Program-made: the position numbers and the translations under genes
The notes under the pieces: model-generated
The model's input: the letters and a program-made list of their open reading frames with translations, nothing else
What the model was told of the DNA's origin: nothing
The model's database searches: none
Assembly (NCBI GenBank): GCA_964016885.1
Contig: OZ024740.1
Span: 5,154,865-5,218,864, forward strand
From: Eledone cirrhosa
Lineage: Eukaryota > Mollusca > Cephalopoda > Octopoda > Eledonidae
Direction of reading: 5' to 3'
Length of the DNA stretch: 64,000 bases
Shown: piece after piece, positions 23,246 to 36,860 of the stretch
How positions within the stretch are numbered: position 1 is the first letter of the stretch
Layout of the letters: each line of letters begins with the position of its first letter

Positions 23246-26200
23246 GAGTGTAAGGGTCAGTGATGTGACAGGAAGTAGGACCAGATGGTCAGTGATGTGA
23301 CAGGAAGTATGACCAGATGGTCAGTGATGTGACAGGAAGTATGACCAGCATGGTCAGTGATGTGACAGGAAGTATGACCAGATGGTCAGTGATGTGACAG
23401 GAAGTATGACCAGATGGTCAGTGATGTGACAGGAAGAATGACCAGATGGTCAGTGATGTGACAGGAAGTATGACCAGCATGGTCAGTGATGTGACAGGAA
23501 GTATGACCAGATGGTCAGTGATGTGACAGGAAGTATGACCAGATGGTCAGTGATGTGACAGGAAGAATGACCAGATGGTCAGTGATGTGACAGGAAGTAG
23601 GACCAGATGGTCAGTGATGTGACAAGAAGTAGGACCAGCATGGTCAGTGATGTGACAGGAAGTAGGAGCAGATGGTCAGTGATGTGACAAGAAGTAGGAC
23701 CAGATGGTCAGTGATGTGACAGGAAGTAGGACCAGATGGTCAGTGATGTGACAGGAAGTATGACCAGATGGTCAGTGATGTGACAGGAAGTAGGACCAGA
23801 TGGTCAGTGATGTGACAGGAAGTATGACCAGATGGTCAGTGATGTGACAGGAAGTAGGACCAGCATGGCCAGTGATGTGACAGGAAGTAGGACCAGCATG
23901 GTCAGTGATGTGACAGGAAGTAGGACCAGCATGGTCAGTGATGTGACAGGAAGTAGGACCAGATGGTCAGTGATGTGACAGGAAGTAGGACCAGCATGGT
24001 CAGTGATGTGACAGCAAGTAGGACCAGATGGTCAGTGATGTGACAGGAAGTATGACCAGCATGGTCAGTGATGTGACAGGAAGTAGGACCAGATGGTCAG
24101 TGATGTGACAGGAAGTATGACCAGATGGTCAGTGATGTGACAGGAAGTAGGACCAGCATGGTCAGTGATGTGACAGGAAGTAGGACCAGCATGGTCAGTG
24201 ATGTGACAGGAAGTATGACCAGCATGGTCAGTGATGTGACAGGAAGTATGACCAGATGGTCAGTGATGTGACAGGAAGTATGACCAGATGGTCAGTGATG
24301 TGACAGGAAGTATGACCAGATGGTCAGTGATGTGACAGGAAGTAGGACCAGCATGGTCAGTGATGTGACAGGAAGTAGGACCAGCATGGTCAGTGATGTG
24401 ACAGGAAGTAGGACCAGCATGGTCAGTGATGTGACAGGAAGTAGGACCAGCATGGTCAGTGATGTGACAGGAAGTAGGACCAGATGGTCAGTGATGTGAC
24501 AGGAAGTAGGACCAGATGGTCAGTGATGTGACAGGAAGTATGACCAGATGGTCAGTGATGTGACAGGAAGTAGGACCAGATGGTCAGTGATGTGACAGGA
24601 AGTAGGACCAGCATGGTCAGTGATGTGACAGGAAGTAGGACCAGATGGTCAGTGATGTGACAGGAAGTATGACCAGATGGTCAGTGATGTGACAGGAAGT
24701 AGGACCAGATGGTCAGTGATGTGACAGGAAGTAGGACCAGCATGGTCAGTGATGTGACAGGAAGTAGGACCAGATGGTCAGTGATGTGACAGGAAGTATG
24801 ACCAGCATGGCCAGTGATGTGACAGGAAGTAGGACCAGCATGGTCAGTGATGTGACAGGAAGTAGGACCAGATGGTCAGTGATGTGACAGGAAGTAGGAC
24901 CAGCATGGTCAGTGATGTGACAGGAAGTATGACCAGATGGTCAGTGATGTGACAGGAAGTATGACCAGCATCGCCAGTGATGTGACAGGAAGTAGGACCA
25001 GCATGGTCAGTGATGTGACAGGAAGTATGACCAGATGGTCAGTGATGTGACAGGAAGTATGACCAGATGGTCAGTGATGTGACAGGAAGTATGACCAGAT
25101 GGTCAGTGATGTGACAGGAAGTATGACCAGCATGGCCAGTGATGTGACAGGAAGTAGGACCAGCATGGTCAGTGATGTGACAGGAAGTAGGACCAGATGG
25201 TCAGTGATGTGACAGAAAGTAGGACCAGCATGGTCAGTGATGTGACAGGAAGTATGACCAGATGGTCAGTGATGTGACAGGAAGTAGGACCAGCATGGTC
25301 AGTGATGTGACAGGAAGTATGACCAGATGGTCAGTGATGTGACAGGAAGTATGACCAGATGGTCAGTGATGTGACAGGAAGTAGGACCAGATGGTCAGTG
25401 ATGTGACAGGAAGTAGGACCAGATGGTCAGTGATGTGACAGGAAGTATGACCAGATGGTCAGTGATGTGACAGGAAGTATGACCAGATGGTCAGTGATGT
25501 GACAGGAAGTAGGACCAGCATGGTCAGTGATGTGACAGGAAGTATGACCAGATGGTCAGTGATGTGACAGGAAGTAGGACCAGCATGGTCAGTGATGTGA
25601 CAGGAAGTAGGACCAGCATGGTCAGTGATGTGACAGGAAGTATGACCAGATGGTCAGTGATGTGACAGGAAGTATGACCAGATGGTCAGTGATGTGACAG
25701 GAAGTAGGACCAGATGGTCAGTGATGTGACAGGAAGTAGGACCAGATGGTCAGTGATGTGACAGGAAGTAGGACCAGCATGGTCAGTGATGTGACAGGAA
25801 GTATGACCAGATGGTCAGTGATGTGACAGGAAGTAGGACCAGATGGTCAGTGATGTGACAGGAAGTAGGACCAGCATGGTCAGTGATGTGACAGGAAGTA
25901 GGACCAGATGGTCAGTGATGTGACAGGAAGTATGACCAGCATGGTCAGTGATGTGACAGGAAGTAGGACCAGATGGTCAGTGATGTGACAGGAAGTAGGA
26001 GCAGATGGTCAGTGATGTGACAAGAAGTAGGACCAGCATGGTCAGTGATGTGACAGGAAGTAGGACCAGATGGTCAGTGATGTGACAGGAAGTAGGACCA
26101 GCATGGTCAGTGATGTGACAGGAAGTATGACCAGATGGTCAGTGATGTGACAGGAAGTATGACCAGCATGGTCAGTGATGTGACAGGAAGTAGGACCAGA

Positions 26201-29155
26201 TGGTCAGTGATGTGACAGGAAGTAGGAGCAGATGGTCAGTGATGTGACAAGAAGTAGGACCAGCATGGTCAGTGATGTGACAGGAAGTAGGACCAGATGG
26301 TCAGTGATGTGACAGGAAGTATGACCAGATGGTCAGTGATGTGACAGGAAGTAGGACCAGATGGTCAGTGATGTGACAGGAAGTATGACCAGATGGTCAG
26401 TGATGTGACAGGAAGTAGGACCAGCATGGCCAGTGATGTGACAGGAAGTAGGACCAGCATGGTCAGTGATGTGACAGGAAGTAGGACCAGCATGGTCAGT
26501 GATGTGACAGGAAGTAGGACCAGATGGTCAGTGATGTGACAGGAAGTAGGACCAGCATGGTCAGTGATGTGACAGCAAGTAGGACCAGATGGTCAGTGAT
26601 GTGACAGGAAGTATGACCAGATGGTCAGTGATGTGACAGGAAGTATGACCAGATGGTCAGTGATGTGACAGGAAGTATGACCAGATGGTCAGTGATGTGA
26701 CAGGAAGTATGACCAGATGGTCAGTGATGTGACAGGAAGTATGACCAGATGGTCAGTGATGTGACAGGAAGTATGACCAGCATGGTCAGTGATGTGACAG
26801 GAAGTAGGACCAGCATGGTCAGTGATGTGACAGGAAGTATGACCAGCATGGTCAGTGATGTGACAGGAAGTATGACCAGATGGTCAGTGATGTGACAGGA
26901 AGTATGACCAGATGGTCAGTGATGTGACAGGAAGTATGACCAGATGGTCAGTGATGTGACAGGAAGTATGACCAGATGGTCAGTGATGTGACAGGAAGTA
27001 GGACCAGATGGTCAGTGATGTGACAGGAAGTATGACCAGATGGTCAGTGATGTGACAGGAAGTAGGACCAGATGGTCAGTGATGTGACAGGAAGTAGGAC
27101 CAGATGGTCAGTGATGTGACAGGAAGTATGACCAGATGGTCAGTGATGTGACAGGAAGTAGGACCAGATGGTCAGTGATGTGACAGGAAGTAGGACCAGC
27201 ATGGTCAGTGATGTGACAGGAAGTAGGACCAGATGGTCAGTGATGTGACAGGAAGTATGACCAGCATGGCCAGTGATGTGACAGGAAGTAGGACCAGCAT
27301 GGTCAGTGATGTGACAGGAAGTAGGACCAGATGGTCAGTGATGTGACAGGAAGTAGGACCAGCATGGTCAGTGATGTGACAGGAAGTATGACCAGATGGT
27401 CAGTGATGCGACAGGAAGTATGACCAGCATCGCCAGTGATGTGACAGGAAGTAGGACCAGCATGGTCAGTGATGTGACAGGAAGTATGACCAGATGGTCA
27501 GTGATGTGACAGGAAGTATGACCAGATGGTCAGTGATGTGACAGGAAGTATGACCAGATGGTCAGTGATGTGACAGGAAGTATGACCAGCATGGCCAGTG
27601 ATGTGACAGGAAGTAGGACCAGCATGGTCAGTGATGTGACAGGAAGTAGGACCAGATGGTCAGTGATGTGACAGAAAGTAGGACCAGCATGGTCAGTGAT
27701 GTGACAGGAAGTATGACCAGATGGTCAGTGATGTGACAGGAAGTAGGACCAGCATGGTCAGTGATGTGACAGGAAGTATGACCAGATGGTCAGTGATGTG
27801 ACAGGAAGTATGACCAGATGGTCAGTGATGTGACAGGAAGTAGGACCAGATGGTCAGTGATGTGACAGGAAGTAGGACCAGATGGTCAGTGATGTGACAG
27901 GAAGTATGACCAGATGGTCAGTGATGTGACAGGAAGTATGACCAGATGGTCAGTGATGTGACAGGAAGTAGGACCAGCATGGTCAGTGATGTGACAGGAA
28001 GTATGACCAGATGGTCAGTGATGTGACAGGAAGTAGGACCAGCATGGTCAGTGATGTGACAGGAAGTAGGACCAGCATGGTCAGTGATGTGACAGGAAGT
28101 ATGACCAGATGGTCAGTGATGTGACAGGAAGTATGACCAGATGGTCAGTGATGTGACAGGAAGTAGGACCAGATGGTCAGTGATGTGACAGGAAGTAGGA
28201 CCAGCATGGTCAGTGATGTGACAGGAAGTATGACCAGATGGTCAGTGATGTGACAGGAAGTAGGACCAGCATGGTCAGTGATGTGACAGGAAGTATGACC
28301 AGATGGTCAGTGATGTGACAGGAAGTAGGACCAGATGGTCAGTGATGTGACAGGAAGTATGACCAGCATGGTCAGTGATGTGACAGGAAGTAGGACCAGC
28401 GTGGTCAGTGATGTGACAGGAAGTATGACCAGATGGTCAGTGATGTGACAGGAAGTATGACCAGCATGGTCAGTGACGTGACAGGAAGTATGACCAGATG
28501 GTCAGTGATGTGACAGGAAGTATGACCAGCATGGTCAGTGATGTGACAGGAAGTATGACCAGATGGTCAGTGATGTGACAGGAAGTAGGACCAGCATGGT
28601 CAGTGATGTGACAGGAAGTATGACCAGCATGGTCAGTGATGTGACAGGAAGTATGACCAGATGGTCAGTGATGTGACAGGAAGTATGACCAGATGGTCAG
28701 TGATGTGACAGGAAGTAGGACCAGATGGTCAGTGATGTGACAGGAAGTAGGACCAGATGGTCAGTGATGTGACGGGAAGTAGGACCAGCATGGTCAGTGA
28801 TGTGACAAGAAGTATGACCAGATGGTCAGTGATGTGACAGGAAGTAGGACCAGATGGTCAGTGATGTGACAGGAAGTAGGACCAGATGGTCAGTGATGTG
28901 ACGGGAAGTAGGACCAGCATGGTCAGTGATGTGACAGGAAGTAGGACCAGATGGTCAGTGATGTGACGGGAAGTAGGACCAGCATGGTCAGTGATGTGAC
29001 AAGAAGTATGACCAGATGGTCTGTGATGTGACAGGAAGTATGACCAGCATGGTCAGTGATGTGACAGGAAGTAGGACCAGCATGGTCAGTGATGTGACAG
29101 GAAGTGTGACCAGATGGTCAATGATGTGACAGGAAGTAGGACCAGCATGGTCAGT
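23246..29155. repeat. 32/33-bp satellite array, about 183 units
   Basis: The unit is ggtcagtgatgtgacaggaa, gtaggaccag, then AT (32 bp) or CAT (33 bp). Two switches vary almost independently from unit to unit: gtaGgacc versus gtaTgacc, and the AT/CAT junction. Rare markers show internal duplications: gcatcgccag at 24969 and 27428 and acagaaag at 25212 and 27671 share a 2,459-bp offset, and acagcaag at 24011 and 26572 is offset by 2,561 bp. acgggaag variants cluster in the last 400 bp. Mixed unit length destroys any reading frame. Confidence 0.97.
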
Positions 29156-29407
29156 CTCCTACTTCCAGACTGTCATCATCAGAGGACACGACCTTGGGAT
29201 TTATGTTGATACCAACCATATTTGTGACAACATAAACCTCAATTCCTGACTCAGCAAATATGATGACTACTAGAACTGTGACAGAGAGTGAAAGGAATCT
29301 GTGTTTAGTGTGATCTATTGATTGACCTATTGATAGGTTCTGTTGAGAGGTTAGACATGTAAGACAGTCATCGATATACTCCATTTGGACAAGATCAATG
29401 AGGGAGA
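29151..29407 (-). CDS. Possible terminal coding exon of an unrecognised gene
   Basis: On the minus strand a pyrimidine-rich tract ending ttgcag (just above 29408) is followed by 84 open codons and a TGA at 29151-29153. The peptide begins SLIDLVQMEYIDDCLTCL, has a hydrophobic stretch FLSLSVTVLVVIIF that could be a membrane segment, and ends in acidic SSDDDSLEVGD. The composition is mixed and non-repetitive, unlike the surrounding satellite. I do not recognise the family. The stop codon is formed inside the last satellite unit, so the array would be its 3' UTR. It may equally be chance: no upstream exon is in view. Confidence 0.3.
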
Positions 29408-29510
29408 CTGCAAGGGAGGTAAGCTCCCCCATCACAACAACCACAATATTAAGCAGACATTTAAATGTATATTTACGATGTTTATGACATCTGTATTGAG
29501 TTTCTTATCA

Positions 29511-29826
29511 GTTTGGTATTCAAATATCATCAGGTGTATACATACACACACACATACATACACACACACAAATATATATATATATATATACACACACACA
29601 TATATATACACACAGACACACGCACACATACTTACACAGACACATACATACACACACATACACACACACACATATATATACACACACATATATACACACA
29701 CACACATACTCACACACACATAGATATATATATACACACACACGCACACAGCTTGGTATTCAAATATCATTAGGCATCTATATCCCCCCTCCCCTCCCCA
29801 TTGATATTGAAATATCATCAGGTGTC
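29511..29826. repeat. (CA)n/(TA)n microsatellite flanked by direct repeats
   Basis: CA/TA-rich sequence at about 29,535-29,750 is bracketed by ttggtattcaaatatcat at 29,515 and 29,755. A third related copy (attgaaatatcatcaggtgt) lies at about 29,803-29,824. All are followed by a caggtgt- or aggcatct-like word. 29,827-29,920 shows nothing recognisable. Confidence 0.75.
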
Positions 29827-29920
29827 TTGTTATCTCTGAAACTTTGACAATATCAAACTAAACAATTAATAAAGAAATCACTTTTCACCTCTGCTGTTCC
29901 ATTTGTAACTACATTAATAC

Positions 29921-32900
29921 AGACACACACACTGATACACACACACACACGGACACACTGGCACACACACACTGACACACACACACACGGACACACTGGC
30001 ACACACACACTGATACACACACACATGGACACACTGGCACACACACACTGATACACACACACATGGACACACTGGCACACACACACTGATACACACACAC
30101 ACGGACACACTGGCACACACACACTGATACACACACACACGGACACACTGGCACACACACACACTGACACACATACACGGACACACTGGCACACACACAC
30201 TGATACACACACACATGGACACACTGGCACACACACACACTGACACACATACACGGACACACTGGCGCACACACACTGATACACACACACACGGACACAC
30301 TGGCACACACACACACTGACACACACACACACGGACACACTGGCACACACACACACTGACACACTGGCGCACACACACTGATACACACACACACGGACAC
30401 ACTGGCACACACACACACTGACACACACACACACGGACACACTGGCACACACACACACTGACACACATACACGGACACACTGGCACACACACACTGACAC
30501 ACACACACTGACACACTGGCACACACACACATGGACACACTGGCACACACACACTGATACACACACACACTGATACACACACACACGGACACACTGGCAC
30601 ACACACACACTGATACACACACTGGCACACACACACTGATACACACACACATGGACACACTGGCACACACACACTGACACACACACACTGACACACTGGC
30701 ACACACACACATGGACACACTGGCACACACACACTGATACACACACACACGGACACACTGGCACACACACACTGATACACACACACATGGACACACTGGC
30801 ACACACACACACTGACACACATACACGGACACACTGGCACACACACACTGATACACACACACATGGACACACTGGCACACACACACACTGACACACATAC
30901 ACACGGACACACTGGCACACACACACACTGACACACATACACGGACACACTGGCACACACACACACTGACACACATACACGGACACACTGGCACACACAC
31001 ACTGATACACACACACATGGACACACTGGCACACACACACTGACACACACACACTGACACACTGGCACACACACACATGGACACACTGGCACACACACAC
31101 TGATACACACACACACGGACACACTGGCACACACACACACTGACACACATACACGGACACACTGGCACACACACACTGATACACACACACATGGACACAC
31201 TGGCACACACACACTGACACACACACACTGACACACTGGCACACACACACATGGACACACTGGCACACACACACTGATACACACACACACGGACACACTG
31301 GCACACACACACTGATACACACACACATGGACACACTGGCACACACACACACTGATACACACACACACTGACACACTGGCACACACACACTGATACACAC
31401 ACACACGGACACACTGGCACACACACACTGATACACACACACACGGACACACTGGCACACACACACTGATACACACACACACGGACACACTGGCACACAC
31501 ACACTGATACACACACACACTGACACACTGGCACACACACACTGATACACACACACATGGAAACACTGGCACACACACACTGATACACACACACATGGAC
31601 ACACTTGCACACACACACTGATACACACACACACTGACACACTGGCACACACACACTGATACACACACACACGGACACACTGGCACACACACACTGATAC
31701 ACACACACACGGACACACTGGCACACACACACTGATACACACATACACGGACACACTGGCACACACACACTGATACACACACACATGGACACACTTGCAC
31801 ACACACACTGATACACACACACACTGACACACTGGCACACACACACTGATACACACACACACGGACACACTGGCACACACACACTGATACACACACACAC
31901 GGACACACTGGCACACACACACTGATACACACACACACGGACACACTGGCACACACACACTGATACACACACACACGGACACACTGGCACACACACACAC
32001 TGACACACATACACGGACACACTGGCACACACACACTGATACACACACACATGGACACACTGGCACACACACACTGACACACACACACTGACACACTGGC
32101 ACACACACACATGGACACACTGGCACACACACACTGATACACACACACACGGACACACTGGCACACACACACTGATACACACACACACGGACACACTGGC
32201 ACACACACACTGATACACACACACACGGACACACTGGCACACACACACACTGACACACATACACGGACACACTGGCACACACACACTGATACACACACAC
32301 ACGGACACACTGGCACACACACACTGATACACACACACACGGACACACTGGCACACACACACTGATACACACACACACGGACACACTGGCACACACACAC
32401 TGATACACACACACATCGACACACTGGCACACACACACACTGACACACATACACGGACACACTGGCACACACACACTGATACACACACACACGGACACAC
32501 TGGCACACACACACTGATACACACACACACGGACACACTGGCACACACACACTGATACACACACACACGGACACACTGGCACACACACACTGATACACAC
32601 ACACATCGACACACTGGCACACACACACACTGACACACATACACGGACACACTGGCACACACACACTGATACACACACACACGGACACACTGGCACACAC
32701 ACACACTGACACACTTACACGGACACACTGGCACACACACACACTGATACACACACACACGGACACACTGGCACACACACACTGATACACACACACACGG
32801 ACACACTGGCACACACACACACTGACACACACACACACGGACACACTGGCACACACACACTGATACACACACACATGGACACACTGGCACACACACACAC

Positions 32901-33790
32901 TGATACACACACACACTGACACACATACACGGACAACACTGGCACACACACACTGATACACACACACATGGACACACTGGCACACACACACTGATACACA
33001 CACACACGGACACACTGGCACACACACACACTGATACACACACACACTGACACACATACACGGACAACACTGGCACACACACACTGATACACACACACAT
33101 GGACACACTGGCACACACACACTGATACACACACACACGGACACACTGGCACACACACACACTGATACACACACACACTGACACACATACACGGACAACA
33201 CTGGCACACACACACTGATACACACACACATGGACACACTGGCACACACACACTGATACACACACACACGGACACACTGGCACACACACACACTGATACA
33301 CACACACACTGACACACATACACGGACACACTGGCACACACACACTGATACACACACACACGGACACACTGGCACACACACACACTGACACACTTACACG
33401 GACACACTGGCACACACACACACTGATACACACACACGGACACACTGGCACACACACACTGATACACACACACACGGACACACTGGCACACACACACACT
33501 GATACACACACATGGACACACTGGCAAACACACACTGATACACACACACACGGACACACTGGCACACACACACTGATACACACACACACGGACACACTGG
33601 CACACACACACTGATACACACACACACGGACACACTGGCACACACACACACTGACACACACACACGGACACACTGGCACACACACACTGATACACACACA
33701 CACGGACACACTGGCACACACACACACTGACACACACACACATGGACACACTGACACACACACACTGGCACACACACACTGACACACACA
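29921..33790. repeat. CA-rich minisatellite, unit about 38 bp
   Basis: Units alternate ggacacactggcacacacac with actgatacacacacacac, varying by 2-bp steps in CA length. Local higher-order repeats are visible, for example cggacaacactggcac at about 32,932, 33,060 and 33,191, and catcgacacactgg at about 32,414 and 32,603. The minus strand is GT-rich and almost free of stop codons in every frame, which yields several overlapping frames of 360-1302 codons reading as Cys/Val/Gln repeats. Three open frames at once show this is composition and not protein coding. Confidence 0.97.
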
Positions 33791-34120
33791 CACACACTCA
33801 TACTTTGACACATACAATCATGCACACACACACTCGCACCACACTCATACACACACACGCATTCACTCACATACACACACACTCAGACATGCACACATAC
33901 ATACACGCACACTCAGACATACACACACAGACTCATATATGTACACACACACTCTATAGTCTGTGCTCTGTAATTAACTGTTAATTATTCCTCTGTTAAT
34001 TAATAAATTTATTAGAAAGTAGACTTCCGTTAAATCAGGAAAACCGCTGCATTGAAAGTAACTAATGGAGCAACAGAGAAAACTGGTTTACGAATGACAT
34101 GTATATATATATTTATATTT

Positions 34121-34176
<56 letters not shown>
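33791..34176. repeat. Degenerate CA-rich tail, short unique spacer, then (CA)n(TA)n
   Basis: 33,791-33,955 is irregular CA-rich sequence. 33,956-34,122 is AT-rich unique DNA. 34,123-34,176 is (CA)n then (TA)n, directly abutting the (ATC)n tail of the LINE. Confidence 0.85.
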
Positions 34177-34724
34177 CATCATCATCATCATCGTTTAACG
34201 TCCATCTTCCAGGCTTTCATGGGTCTGGACGGGAATTGTCCCACTTGGGGCAAGATTGGTTGTCTTGCTCGGGACTGTCTGGCGGTTTTCTACGGCTGGA
34301 TGCACTTCCTAACACCAACCACATTTACAGTGAGTGCTGGGTGCTTTTTACAGTGTTACCTACACGACCACATTACAGCGCGCACTGTGTGATTTTTTTG
34401 TCGTGACACCTACATGACCTCATTTTTTTAGGACTGGATGTTGTGGTACCAACATAGCTTTACATCGAAAGGGGTGGTGTGGATGGGGTGGGGGTAGTGG
34501 GACGGGGGTGTATTTTGGTTAAGAGGTGCCTACTGACTGTAGGTTTCACTTTGTACATAGGCAAGGTGGGTCTTCTGTATCACTGTGTAGCGCCAAAGAT
34601 CTCGGTCCAGTGACATTGTCTTGGAGAGGTGTAAGTGTGTAAGGTCGGAATTTATCAAGTCATCCCAGGTTTTTCTGGGTCTGCCTATTCCGTAGCTACC
34701 GTCTATTTTGATCGCCCTGCACTT
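34177..34724 (-). other. LINE 3' UTR with a duplicated segment and (GAT)n tail
   Basis: On the minus strand, gaggtcatgtaggtgtcacg (about 34,400-34,425) and gtggtcgtgtaggtaacact (about 34,350-34,372) are diverged tandem copies. The following gcacccagcactcactgtaa, ggttggtgttaggaag and gcatccagc are also present at the end of SINE family A. The extreme 3' end reads ggaagatggacgttaaacg and then (ATG)n. This is likely the region recognised by the element's own reverse transcriptase. Confidence 0.75.
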
Positions 34725-35473
34725 TTATATACATCTGTCGTCTTTCATGCGCATCACGTGACCATACCAACGTAGTCTTCTCTCGAGTAAACAGCATCTG
34801 ATCCCTCTTATTCCTAATTTCTCACTTAGTTCATTTATGCTTTGCCGTTCACGTATATTACTATTACACACCCAGCGGAGCATGCAGGTTTCGTTCCTTT
34901 CCAGTCTGCGTATATCCTCTGCACACAATGCCCAGGTCTCACTGCCATGTAACATTGCTGTTCGTATGCAAGCATCATACAGCCTGCCCTTTTCTTAGAG
35001 AGAAACCCGGCCAATAGTGGTATAATCTCTCTGAAATTTTTCCAACCCGTTCGGACTCTGGCTACAGTACTTTCGGAACACCCTCCACTACTGCTGATTT
35101 TGTCACCCAGGTAACGGAAGCTGTCCACTATTTCTATAGAACCATCTGGGCAATGGAATGAGCTAGTATTCTGTGGGCATTTGCTGCTACTTATTGCACC
35201 AGAGCACCAGCCACATATAAAATCTATGTTCTTAGTTAGCTTAACTGTGATCCCACTACATCTTTTATACACCCATACTTTGCATTTGGGACATAAAATG
35301 GAGTTTCTGCCTACTCCTTCCCTACACACTGAGCATGGCCATTTCCCAGATGGGACCAGTGCCCTATTCTCCTTCCTACATCTTAGGACTTTAGTCTTAG
35401 ACAAGTTAATTTTAAGGCCTTTTGATTCTAGGCCATGCTTCCATGTTTGGAATTTCTTCTCTAGTTCAGCCAT
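34725..35473 (-). pseudogene. LINE copy 1: zinc finger and C-terminal domain
   Basis: After the RT palm come KFQTWKHGLESKGLKINL, then CSVC...CPKC...VYKRC...CGWC. In the other copies this is a Cys4-His-Cys3 PHD-like finger. Here the His is Tyr (VYKRC), so metal binding is probably lost. VDSFRYLGDKISSSGG and then MLHGSETWALCAEDIRRLE and LRWYGHVMRMKDD follow, the typical C-terminal module of this LINE group. A frameshift near 34,990 separates the two open segments (35,473-34,835 and 34,955-34,725). Confidence 0.8.
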
Positions 35474-35479
35474 TGATTC

Positions 35480-36330
35480 AGCTATGAGCGTTAGATCATC
35501 TGTGTATAGAAGTTCCCATGGGCAGCCGGTCTTGAACTCCTCCGTTATAGCTTGGAGGGCGATAATAAATAGGAGGGGGCTAAGAACGGAGCCCTGATGA
35601 ACACCAAATTTTACGCAAACTCTTCACTATATTCGTTGTTAACTCTAACCCTGCTGACTGTTTCTTTATACATGGCTTGTATAGCTCTCACAAGCCATTC
35701 ATTAACACCTAGTTTTCTGAGAGCCCACCAGATAATGGGGCGTGGGACTCTGTCAAAGGCTTTCTCCAAGTCAACGAAAGCTAAGTATAGGGGTTTACTT
35801 TTAGCTAAATACTTCTCCTGCAGTTGTCGTACAATGAAAAGAGCATCTGTGGTACTTTTGCCTGACACAAACCCGAACTGCATTTCATCTAGATCAATTC
35901 GCTCTCTGATTAGTTGCGCTATTACTTTTTCTGTAACCTTCATGACCTGGTCAATTAATTTAATGCCTCTATAGTTTCCCCTATCTAGGGCATCTCCTTT
36001 ACCCTTGTAGCAGTTAATGATGATGCTGATACGCCAGTCCTTTGGTACGCCCCATTCTGTATGACTTGGTTTACTATCCGGGTGACCATAGTGTGTCCCA
36101 CCGTTCCAGAGGCTTTCAGCATTTCAGCAACTATTTCTGAAGGCCCAGCCCCCTTGCCCGTCTTCATATCTTTGATTGCCTTACTTATTATACTACCTTC
36201 AACTTGCACTGCTGGCCCCTCTATTGGATCGATGTGGGGGAGACTGTCTTTCTCCCATTTATTCTCCTCATTTAGTAGCCTTTCATAGTGACACTTCCAA
36301 GCTACCTTCTTATCAACGTCAGTGATGGCA
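35480..36330 (-). pseudogene. LINE copy 1: reverse transcriptase domain
   Basis: The segments in order are AGPSEIVAEMLKAS (about 36,165), GNYKGIKLIDQVMKVTEK, FGFVSGKSTTDALFIVRQLQ, FVDLEKAFDRVPR (about 35,785-35,747), a QGSVLSPLL block at about 35,600-35,580 and the catalytic box YTDD at about 35,513-35,502. The other copies have YADD, so this one has Ala to Thr. At least three frame breaks fall in the domain (near 36,055, 35,960 and 35,590). Confidence 0.8.
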
Positions 36331-36860
36331 AGTACACCATCATCATTACAGACACACTTCTCCCCGACAATATCACGATTTTCCTTGACACATTGCCTAG
36401 CAATCCTGAATACCTCACGTTTTTGGTCCTCGCGTTGTAGAACATGCTTGAACTTTCTTTCCTCTGCTTCCCTTCTTGCGAAGTACACTTGTCTCCTAGC
36501 TTCCCACCTGGCTACTTGATAGTCTTCTCTACTTCTCCCATCCCGCCATACTTTCCAAGCCTGCATTTTGGCCTTGATCGACTCCTCCACCTTACTATTC
36601 CACCACCAATTTACTCTCCTCCTGCCTATAAGTCTGCTCCAGCTACAGATTTCATCTGTCGCCTTCAGCAGGTTTGCTTTCAGGAATTCCCACTGTTCCT
36701 CTATATTGTACGACTCTAATTGTTCTTCCTTACTGTCAAAAGCATCAAGTAATATGCTTTTAAATTTATTACTGGCTGTGGGGTCCTTTAACTTCCATAT
36801 TTTTCTCCTGAGGATAATCCTCCTCTGTTGTCGAGTACATCTCGTCCTAACTATGAGGTC
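36331..36860 (-). pseudogene. LINE copy 1: linker between endonuclease and RT
   Basis: An open stretch of about 175 codons, rich in Lys, Arg and Glu, carries WWWNSKVEESIKAKMQAWKV and REDYQVARWEARRQVYFARR. This basic, probably helical linker is typical between endonuclease and RT in RTE-like elements. It lies in the same open frame (37,160-35,985) as the endonuclease C-terminus. Confidence 0.7.

Noticed and set aside
29853..33817. Cys/Val-rich proteins of 360-1302 residues on the minus strand
   Set aside because: All three frames of GT-rich minisatellite DNA are stop-free. The peptides mirror dinucleotide composition and have no signal peptide or domain.
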